14,820 nt of DNA. Origin: CAZGDV01 sp964524995 (GTDB lineage Bacteria; Chloroflexota; Dehalococcoidia; SZUA-161). Made by a program: the position numbers and the translations under genes. The notes beneath the pieces were generated by a model. The model saw only the letters and a list, made by a program, of their open reading frames with translations. It was not told the DNA's origin and did not search any database. Shown here piece after piece: positions 7,508-12,988 of the stretch (the first letter of the stretch is position 1; each line of letters opens with the position of its first letter). The stretch is from NCBI GenBank assembly GCA_964524995.1, contig CAZGDV010000066.1, positions 1-14,820 of the forward strand, in the 5' to 3' direction.

Positions 7508-7520
7508 GAAGGAGATCGAA

Positions 7521-8702
7521 ATGGCAGTCAGTATCGCAGACGGTGTGTACTGGGTGGGGGTCATTGACTGGAACATCAGGAACTTCCACGGGTACTCGAC
7601 ACACCTCGGCTCGACCTACAATGCCTACCTGGTCGTTGACGACAAGGTGGCGCTGATCGATACGGTCAAGGCCCCGTTCTACGACCAGATGGTCGACAGG
7701 GTCCGGGAGATAGTCCCGCTGGACAGGATCGACTATGTGGTATCGAATCACGTCGAGATGGACCACTCCGGGTCGCTGCCGATGGCGATGCGGGACGCGA
7801 CCAACGCGCGACTCGTTACCCTGGAGAAGTTCGGGGAAGGCGGTCTCAGGAAGTGCTTCCACTGCGATTGGGAGATGGAGACGGTCAAAGAGGGCAGTGA
7901 GCTGAACCTGGGTAAGCGGAAGATTGTGTTCATCCCAACCCCGATGCTCCACTGGCCCGACTCTATGTGCTCGTATCTGGTGGAGGAGAAGCTCCTGTTC
8001 TCGATGGACGCCTTCGGCCAGCACCTGGCGACATCGTCAAGGTTCGACGACGAGGTCGGCATCAACGTGATCATGCCGGAGGCAGCTAAGTACTACGCCA
8101 ACATCCTCATGCCCTTCGGCGACCTCATCGTAAGGGCCGTGGAGAAGCTGGGGGGACTGGATATCTCGACCATCGCACCCAGCCACGGCATCGTTTGGCG
8201 CTCTCACATAAACGATATCGTCAGTGCGTACGCGTCATGGGGCAAGGGGGAGACTAAGCCCAAGGCCCTGGTCATATACGACACGATGTGGGGAAGCACG
8301 GAGAAGATGGCACACGCGATACTGGAGGGCGTCATCTCGCAAGGCGTCGAGGCCAAGCTGTACAATCTCACGAAGTCCGACCAGAGCGACATCATCAAGG
8401 AAGTCCTTGACGCCAAGGGTCTCCTGGTTGGCTCGCCGACCCTGAACAATGGCATGTTCCCCACCCTCGCCGCCTTCCTGTGCTACCTCAAGGGACTTAA
8501 GCCGAAGAACAAGGTGGGAGCAGCCTTCGGCTCGCACGGTTGGGCCGGCGGCGCGGTCAAGGCCGTCGAGCAGGAACTGCATCAATGTGGGGTGGAGGTA
8601 ATCGAATCGGGTCCGGCCATCAGGTTCGTTCCCGACAAGGACGAGCTGCAGGCGTGCTTTGCCTTCGGCGAGGAGATGGCCGGCAGAATCAAGAAGGCAT
8701 GA
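7521..8702 (+). CDS. fprA: Flavodiiron protein FprA (A-type flavoprotein, O2/NO reductase)
   Basis: The 393-residue soluble protein begins at ATG 7521 after AAGGAG. Residues 1 to about 250 form the metallo-beta-lactamase-like diiron domain with a complete ligand set: H77-x-E79-x-D81-H82 (HVEMDH), H144 (MLHWPDS), D163 (SMDAFGQH) and H222 (PSHGIVW). Residues from about 255 form a flavodoxin domain with the FMN loop IYDTMWGSTEKM and a second loop near GSPTLNNGMFP. Family knowledge: these proteins reduce O2 to water or NO to N2O with electrons from rubredoxin, protecting anaerobes. The likely donor, Hrb, is encoded at the left edge of this window. No extra rubredoxin or flavin-reductase domain is attached, so it is the simplest (class A) architecture. 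The O2 versus NO preference cannot be read from sequence. Confidence 0.95.
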   Translation: MAVSIADGVYWVGVIDWNIRNFHGYSTHLGSTYNAYLVVDDKVALIDTVKAPFYDQMVDRVREIVPLDRIDYVVSNHVEMDHSGSLPMAMRDATNARLVTLEKFGEGGLRKCFHCDWEMETVKEGSELNLGKRKIVFIPTPMLHWPDSMCSYLVEEKLLFSMDAFGQHLATSSRFDDEVGINVIMPEAAKYYANILMPFGDLIVRAVEKLGGLDISTIAPSHGIVWRSHINDIVSAYASWGKGETKPKALVIYDTMWGSTEKMAHAILEGVISQGVEAKLYNLTKSDQSDIIKEVLDAKGLLVGSPTLNNGMFPTLAAFLCYLKGLKPKNKVGAAFGSHGWAGGAVKAVEQELHQCGVEVIESGPAIRFVPDKDELQACFAFGEEMAGRIKKA

Positions 8703-8731
8703 TAGCGCAGCTACCGGCGGTAGAATGCGAC

Positions 8732-8740
8732 TGCTATAAT
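8732..8740 (+). promoter_or_regulatory. Extended -10 promoter for the Crp/Fnr-family gene
   Basis: TGCTATAAT is a perfect -10 hexamer (8735-8740) with an extended -10 TG. No good -35 is seen 17 bases upstream, as is common for extended -10 promoters. Transcription should begin near 8747, about 50 bases before the ATG at 8797, so the regulator is probably transcribed apart from fprA. Confidence 0.6.
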
Positions 8741-8796
8741 GGTACGGCGGAGGAAGTGGAGAGTGTGGGTGGATTCAGGAGCACGAGCTTTCCGAC

Positions 8797-9468
8797 ATGC
8801 CGGTTGACATCGAGTCGCTGAGGGGTTTCGCACACTTCGCCAACGTCCCTCCCGATGGGCTGGAGGCGATCGGACATCTGGTCTTCGAGAAGAGCGTCGA
8901 CAAGAACGACATGATCCTCTTCGAGGGCGAGACGTCGGATGCCCTCTACTTCGTCCTATCCGGCGCTGTCAAGGCCTTCAAGACCTCCGCAGACGGCAAG
9001 GAACAGATCCTGTACATGCTGCGTCCCGGCGACTCGATCAACGATGTGCCCGCGTTCGATAGGGGCCCCAACCCCGTGAGCGCGCAGGCCATGGGCCCGG
9101 TGACCCTCTACGGTCTGAGAGCCAGTGATCTCGATAACATACTGGGGGACCACCCCCTAGTTGCCCGGAACCTAGCAGCGGTACTCTCGGACCGCGTACG
9201 CCAACTGATGACCCTGGTAGAGGACCTCTCATTCAAGCACGTCATCAACCGCGTCGCCAAGATTCTGCTCCAGTACGCTGGCGATAGCTCGGGTTCCAAC
9301 CCCCGGCTCACCCAGCAGGAAATGGCGGCCATGGCGGGCACCGCCCGCGAGATGATCGGCAGGTCCCTCAAGTCGCTCGAGGACGAAGGGGCGATCAGGT
9401 TAGACCACCAGCGCGTGGTGATTGCCGACCGGGAAACACTGGAGGACCTGGCAGGTATTCTGCCATGA
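8797..9468 (+). CDS. Crp/Fnr-family transcriptional regulator
   Basis: The 223-residue product has an N-terminal cyclic-nucleotide-binding-fold sensor domain (to about 120, with LFEGETSDALYFVLSGAVK), a long dimer helix, and a C-terminal winged helix-turn-helix (about 165-215, LTQQEMAAMAGTAREMIGRSL). It lacks the N-terminal Cys cluster of FNR. In the phosphate-binding cassette the Glu and Arg that hold cAMP in CRP are not conserved (GDSINDV and NPVSAQA), so it probably senses something other than cAMP. ATG 8797 is the only usual start codon after the in-frame stop at 8737, yet its Shine-Dalgarno is poor: AGGAG (8777-8781) lies 15 bases away, suggesting weak translation. It sits between fprA and a ferredoxin, so redox, O2 or NO response is a reasonable guess, but the targets are unknown. 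Confidence 0.9.
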   Translation: MPVDIESLRGFAHFANVPPDGLEAIGHLVFEKSVDKNDMILFEGETSDALYFVLSGAVKAFKTSADGKEQILYMLRPGDSINDVPAFDRGPNPVSAQAMGPVTLYGLRASDLDNILGDHPLVARNLAAVLSDRVRQLMTLVEDLSFKHVINRVAKILLQYAGDSSGSNPRLTQQEMAAMAGTAREMIGRSLKSLEDEGAIRLDHQRVVIADRETLEDLAGILP

Positions 9469-9532
9469 GACATAAGTCGCAGACCCCGATAACCATGAGC
9501 CAGTATGCTAAATTGTCGAGGAGCTCATAAGC

Positions 9533-9745
9533 ATGCTCAACGTGCCGGTAGTCGATCGAGATAAGTGTCAGGCATGTGGAACCTGCGTGAGCGTTTGTGA
9601 CTGCAATATCCTTGTGATTATCGATGGTGTATTGACTATCATAGAGAAAAGCGAGTGCACCGCATGCCGGTGCTGGTGCACCAAGTGCGAGTCGGTCTGC
9701 CCCCACGGCGCAATAACCTGCCCATTCGAGATAGTACTCGAATAA
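9533..9745 (+). CDS. Small ferredoxin-like 4Fe-4S protein with extra cysteines
   Basis: ATG 9533 follows AGGAG (9519-9523) at normal spacing and gives 70 residues, 12 of them Cys. The first cluster motif is regular: C12-x2-C15-x2-C18-x3-C22, followed by C24. The second half reads CTACRCWCTKCESVCP (C42 to C56): the last three ligands C49-x2-C52-x3-C56-Pro are normal, but the first expected position is Arg46, flanked by C45 and C47. C63 is a further Cys. It is therefore a 2[4Fe-4S]-type ferredoxin with a rearranged second site, or a related Cys-rich iron-sulfur protein. Role: cytoplasmic electron carrier; the partner is unknown, though the flavodiiron and rubrerythrin-like proteins nearby are candidates. 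Base composition is visibly less GC-rich than the neighbours. It starts 64 bases after the regulator gene, so it could be cotranscribed with it. Confidence 0.8.
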   Translation: MLNVPVVDRDKCQACGTCVSVCDCNILVIIDGVLTIIEKSECTACRCWCTKCESVCPHGAITCPFEIVLE

Positions 9746-9850
9746 GCCCCCATCCTCACTCATTGCCCGCCTGAGCCCATACTGCTACAGAGGCAAGTTC
9801 CCCACAAATGCCAGCCCTGGATACCCGGAATGGCACCGCTTCCCTTACCC

Positions 9851-9917
9851 CATGACCTAACATGACCATATCAACTTATATGCCATGATCGCGTACTTGC
9901 CCTAGCTGTACATGACA
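9851..9917 (+). repeat. Four CATGA[C/T]-type boxes upstream of the chaperone promoter
   Basis: CATGACC occurs at 9851-9857 and again at 9861-9867, spaced exactly 10 bases (one helical turn). CATGATC follows at 9884-9890 and CATGACA at 9911-9917. All are in the same orientation upstream of the -35 at 9935. This arrangement suggests a DNA-binding protein site, but the binder is unknown and the boxes are short. Confidence 0.4.
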
Positions 9918-9934
9918 CCAGTACTATGGGTATC

Positions 9935-9963
9935 TTGACAATTAAGTCTCAACTTGTTATATT
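9935..9963 (+). promoter_or_regulatory. Strong sigma-70-type promoter for the small zinc protein-grpE-dnaK unit
   Basis: A consensus TTGACA (9935-9940) is separated by 17 bases from TATATT (9958-9963), five of six consensus matches. Transcription should start near 9970, leaving a leader of about 95 bases. A CTTG (9953-9956) / CAAG (9967-9970) dyad spans the -10 and may be an operator. It is not a match to CIRCE, and its spacing does not fit the HspR HAIR element. Confidence 0.75.
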
Positions 9964-9991
9964 ATTCAAGGCTCAAGAAAGGCGCGGCGCT

Positions 9992-10007
9992 TGCGACAAA
10001 AGTCGCA
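9992..10007 (+). other. Leader hairpin
   Basis: TGCGAC (9992-9997) and GTCGCA (10002-10007) form a perfect six-pair stem with an AAAA loop, about 20 bases into the predicted leader. It is too short and lacks a T-run, so it is not a terminator; it may affect RNA stability or be chance. Confidence 0.35.
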
Positions 10008-10064
10008 TACAGCCAATCGTACGTCACCTAGAATGGCGTCAAACGGGGGAAGAGGAGAGGGTCA

Positions 10065-10268
10065 GTGAGACAGCGAGTCGAACAAAAAGAGAAGAGGCGT
10101 CGACGGGCCAAACAATGTGTCCACCACTGGATAATCGAATGCCCGGAAGGGCCCACCAGCACCGGCGTGTGCAGCAAGTGCGCAGCCGTGTGTGAGTTCA
10201 GGAACTACGTAGCATTCGTGTCGAGCAACACTCTCACCAATCCGAGGAGAAAACGAGCTTCGGCCTAG
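10065..10268 (+). CDS. Small CxHH...CxxC zinc-finger-like protein at the head of grpE-dnaK
   Basis: A GTG start at 10065 is preceded by AGGAG within AGAGGAGAGG (10051-10060). The 67-residue product has a very basic N-terminus (KEKRRRRAK), then C18-V-H20-H21-W, a conserved-looking ECPEGPTSTG turn, C36-x2-C39, and C43 followed by EFRNY; the C-terminus is again basic. C18/H20 or H21 with C36/C39 could hold one zinc ion. I recall small uncharacterised proteins with this HHW...GP.S.G.C..C pattern in Chloroflexota; function is unknown, and the basic ends suggest nucleic-acid or ribosome contact (inference). It ends 22 bases before grpE, placing it first in the predicted chaperone transcript. Confidence 0.72.
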   Translation: MRQRVEQKEKRRRRAKQCVHHWIIECPEGPTSTGVCSKCAAVCEFRNYVAFVSSNTLTNPRRKRASA

Positions 10269-10290
10269 CCGAATTCTATGAGGATCATTT

Positions 10291-10899
10291 ATGTACAGGT
10301 CGCGAACGAGAGGATGGGAGACACTGGACGACTTTTTCGAGCCATCCTGGCTCAGAGAACCCCAGCATGATGTCCGTAAGGACGCCAAGGACGAGAAGGC
10401 CCACCATGAGTCTCAAGAGGAGCCCGAAGCGTCCGAATCGCCGGAGCAGGAAGCCGACTACCGTGACATGCTCCAAAGGCTGCAGGCCGACTTCGTGAAC
10501 TACAAGCGGCGCGTGGAGCGGGAGAGGGAGGAGCAGACCCAGCAGGCCAACCGGGAGCTGATGCTCAGAATCCTTCCCGCGATCGACGACCTCCGTCGGG
10601 CCTTGGACTCGGTACCCGAGGACGTGGCCGAGAGCGAGTGGGCCAAGGGCATCGCTCACGTCGGCCGGAAGCTGATGACGGCTCTCGAGGACGAGGGCCT
10701 GGAGAGAATCGAGGCCGAGGGCGAGGCGTTCGACCCCCAGCAACACGAGGCAGTGTTCTGCGAGGAGGGGCCCGAGCAAGAGGAAGGTACTGTGCGATCA
10801 GTATGTAGAGACGGCTACAGGCTTCACGACAATGTTATCCGCCCGGCACAGGTTGTGGTCTGCAACGGCGGGCGGCGGCAGGAACCTGCCGCAGAATGA
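10291..10899 (+). CDS. grpE: GrpE, nucleotide exchange factor for DnaK
   Basis: The cytoplasmic co-chaperone releases ADP from DnaK and so resets its substrate cycle. The 202-residue product shows the family layout: an acidic, poorly conserved N-terminal 50 residues; a long helix (YRDMLQRLQADFVNYKRRVEREREE written in part here as RLQADFVNYKRRVERE); LPAIDDLRRAL; and a C-terminal beta domain with FDPQQHEAV, EGTVRSV, GYRLHDNVIRPAQVVV. ATG 10291 has a modest GAGG about 8 bases upstream. The N-terminus carries a short aromatic stretch (WETLDDFFEPSW) not typical of most GrpE proteins that I recall. dnaK starts 41 bases downstream. Confidence 0.95.
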   Translation: MYRSRTRGWETLDDFFEPSWLREPQHDVRKDAKDEKAHHESQEEPEASESPEQEADYRDMLQRLQADFVNYKRRVEREREEQTQQANRELMLRILPAIDDLRRALDSVPEDVAESEWAKGIAHVGRKLMTALEDEGLERIEAEGEAFDPQQHEAVFCEEGPEQEEGTVRSVCRDGYRLHDNVIRPAQVVVCNGGRRQEPAAE

Positions 10900-10940
10900 A
10901 CAAGACAAACAAATACGTTTGACAAGGAGGTAACAGAACA

Positions 10941-12842
10941 ATGGCTAAGGTACTGGGAATAGACCTGGGTACGACAAACTCGTGCATGGCGGTCATGGAG
11001 GCCGGCGACCCCGTGGTTGTCGAGAACAGCGAGGGTGCGCGAGTCACACCGTCGGTAGTGGCGGTGGGCGGCAAGACCGGCGAGAGATTCGTGGGACAGG
11101 CCGCCAAGCGGCAGTCCGTGACCAACCCGGAGAACACCATCTTCTCCATCAAGCGCCTTATCGGCCGAACGTACGAGGACCCGGAGGTGCAGAGGGACAC
11201 AAAGGTCCTGCCATACAAGATCGTCAAGGCGTCCAACGGGGATGCCCATGTCCAGATGGGGACAAAGACCTACTCGCCGCCCGAGATATCGGCGATGGTG
11301 CTCCAGAAGCTGAAGCAGGACGCGGAGGCGAAGCTCGGCGAGAAGATCACGCAGGCCGTGGTCACCGTGCCGGCCTACTTCAACGACAGCCAGCGCCAGG
11401 CGACGAAGGACGCCGGGAAGATAGCGGGCCTCGAGGTTCTACGCATAATCAACGAGCCGACGGCCGCTGCGCTGGCCTACGGGTTAGACAAGAAGGGCGA
11501 CGAGACAATCGCCGTCTACGACCTGGGTGGTGGTACATTCGACATCTCGATCCTGGAGCTAGGCGAAGGGACGTTCCAGGTCAAGGCCACGAACGGCGAC
11601 ACCCACCTGGGTGGAGATGACTTCGATCAGAAGATCATCGACTGGATAGCAGACGAGTTCAAGCGCGAGCAGGGCATCGACCTCAAACAGGACCGCATGG
11701 CCCTGCAGCGACTGAAGGAGGCCGCGGAGAAGGCCAAGTGCGAGCTGTCAAGCGTGATGCAGACCGAGATCAACCTCCCGTTCATCACCGCTGATGCGAG
11801 CGGGCCCAAGCATCTGACGATGAACCTGGCCCGTGCCAAGATGGAGCAGCTCGTAGGTGACCTCGTTGAGAGGACCGTCGAGCCGGTCAAGAAGGCACTG
11901 GCGGATGCGGGCATCGAGGCCAAGGACGTTGACGAGGTAGTGCTCGTCGGCGGCCAGACACGAATGCCGGCGGTGATAGAGAAGGTCAAGCAGCTCTTCG
12001 GCAAGGAGCCGCACAAGGGCGTGAACCCCGACGAGGTTGTCGCGGTCGGAGCCGCAATACAGGGCGGCGTGCTCAAGGGCGAGGTCAAGGACGTCCTTCT
12101 GTTGGATGTGACTCCTCTGACGCTCGGCCTGGAGACCCTGGGCGGCGTCATGACGCCACTCATACCGAGGAACACCACCATACCGACGCAGAAGCGCGAG
12201 GTATTCACCACAGCTTCCGACAATCAGGCAGGCGTGGACATCCACGTGCTGCAAGGGGAGCGGCCAATGGCGGCTGAAAACAAGACGATCGGCAGGTTCA
12301 TGCTGGACGGCGTGTTGCCGGCACCAAGAGGGGTGCCTCAGATCGAGGTTACCTTCGACATCGACGCCAACGGCATACTCAACGTGTCGGCGCATGACAA
12401 GGGCACGGGCAGAGAGCAGAAGATAACCATAACCGCCAGCTCCGGCCTGTCCAAAGAGGACGTTGACCGCATGGTGCGAGAAGCGGAGCTACACGCCGAT
12501 GCGGACAGTAAGAAGCGCGAGGAGATCGAGACTAAGAACCACGCAGATAACCTCGCCTACAACACCGAAAGGACGCTCCGCGAGGTCGGCGACAGGCTGT
12601 CGCCCGATCTGCGAAGCGAGGCCGAAGGCAAGGTGGCAGCCCTGCGATCGGCACTCCAGAGCGGCGACACCGGTCAGGTCAGGTCGGCCATGCAGGAGCT
12701 GGAAGCAGTCATGCAGAAGGTGGGCCAGGAGGTCTACGCCCACGCCGGAGCCCCGTCTGGGGGCAGTGGGCCGACCTACGGCGGCAACGGCGCAGATGGC
12801 GACGTGGAGGGGACTGTAGAGGGCGAATTCAGAGAAGTCTAG
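10941..12842 (+). CDS. dnaK: DnaK (Hsp70) chaperone
   Basis: This is a full-length 633-residue cytoplasmic Hsp70, which binds exposed hydrophobic peptide segments in an ATP-controlled cycle with GrpE and a DnaJ. ATG 10941 follows AAGGAGGT. The ATPase domain (about 1-380) has GIDLGTTNS, VPAYFNDSQRQATKDAG, RIINEPTAAALAYGL, DLGGGTFD and VLVGGQTRMP. The linker is LLLDVTPLTLG, followed by the substrate domain (about 390-500) and helical lid. The C-terminal tail is Gly-rich and acidic, ending EGEFREV. No dnaJ follows directly; the next gene is clpB behind its own promoter. Confidence 0.98.
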   Translation: MAKVLGIDLGTTNSCMAVMEAGDPVVVENSEGARVTPSVVAVGGKTGERFVGQAAKRQSVTNPENTIFSIKRLIGRTYEDPEVQRDTKVLPYKIVKASNGDAHVQMGTKTYSPPEISAMVLQKLKQDAEAKLGEKITQAVVTVPAYFNDSQRQATKDAGKIAGLEVLRIINEPTAAALAYGLDKKGDETIAVYDLGGGTFDISILELGEGTFQVKATNGDTHLGGDDFDQKIIDWIADEFKREQGIDLKQDRMALQRLKEAAEKAKCELSSVMQTEINLPFITADASGPKHLTMNLARAKMEQLVGDLVERTVEPVKKALADAGIEAKDVDEVVLVGGQTRMPAVIEKVKQLFGKEPHKGVNPDEVVAVGAAIQGGVLKGEVKDVLLLDVTPLTLGLETLGGVMTPLIPRNTTIPTQKREVFTTASDNQAGVDIHVLQGERPMAAENKTIGRFMLDGVLPAPRGVPQIEVTFDIDANGILNVSAHDKGTGREQKITITASSGLSKEDVDRMVREAELHADADSKKREEIETKNHADNLAYNTERTLREVGDRLSPDLRSEAEGKVAALRSALQSGDTGQVRSAMQELEAVMQKVGQEVYAHAGAPSGGSGPTYGGNGADGDVEGTVEGEFREV

Positions 12843-12861
12843 CAATAGGATCAATGCTGCG

Positions 12862-12888
12862 GGGGACGGGGGCTACGCTCCCGTCCCC
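12862..12888 (+). terminator. GC-rich hairpin after dnaK (possible terminator without T-run)
   Basis: GGGGACGGG (12862-12870) pairs with CCCGTCCCC (12880-12888), extendable by two pairs (one G-T) to a five-base loop. It lies 20 bases after the dnaK stop. No T-run follows, so intrinsic termination is doubtful; it may instead slow polymerase or protect the 3' end of the dnaK message. Confidence 0.45.
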
Positions 12889-12923
12889 GCGCCGCGACAA
12901 ACGTGTAAAATTCGGCTGGTTAG

Positions 12924-12946
12924 TCCTCACATATGAGGAATATAAT
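12924..12946 (+). promoter_or_regulatory. clpB promoter -10 with an adjacent palindromic operator candidate
   Basis: TATAAT at 12941-12946 is a perfect -10; transcription would begin near 12953, about 36 bases before ATG 12989. A perfect palindrome, TCCTCA (12924-12929), CATA, TGAGGA (12934-12939), sits between the -10 and the -35 position, where a bound repressor would block polymerase. No good -35 is seen (around 12918-12923). The palindrome matches neither CIRCE nor the HAIR consensus I know. Confidence 0.55.
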
Positions 12947-12988
12947 GTCAGCGGGAGAGCGATATCCCGAGCAAGGAGGTGTTGACGA

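Larger units (their letters stand above)
9746..10064. other. Intergenic regulatory region upstream of the grpE-dnaK unit
   Basis: No protein-like frame with a ribosome site is seen here. The stretch is AT-richer than its surroundings and contains repeated CATGA boxes (9851-9917), a near-consensus promoter (9935-9963), and a leader hairpin (9992-10007). I see no tRNA or known riboswitch. A short dyad CATAT (9867-9871) / ATATG (9878-9882) also lies among the boxes. Confidence 0.6.

Noticed and set aside
7455..7520. Upstream extension of the fprA frame to 7455
   Set aside because: It overlaps the end of acs, while ATG 7521 has AAGGAG and begins the conserved protein.
9934..9977. HspR HAIR or CIRCE element at the grpE-dnaK promoter
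   Set aside because: CTTG and CAAG half-sites are present, but spacing differs from CTTGAGT-N7-ACTCAAG, and no TTAGCACTC-N9-GAGTGCTAA was found.
9926..10195. Open frame over the chaperone promoter and the start of the zinc-finger-like gene
   Set aside because: It crosses the promoter and leader and is out of frame with the better-supported gene starting at 10065; the translation has no recognisable motif.
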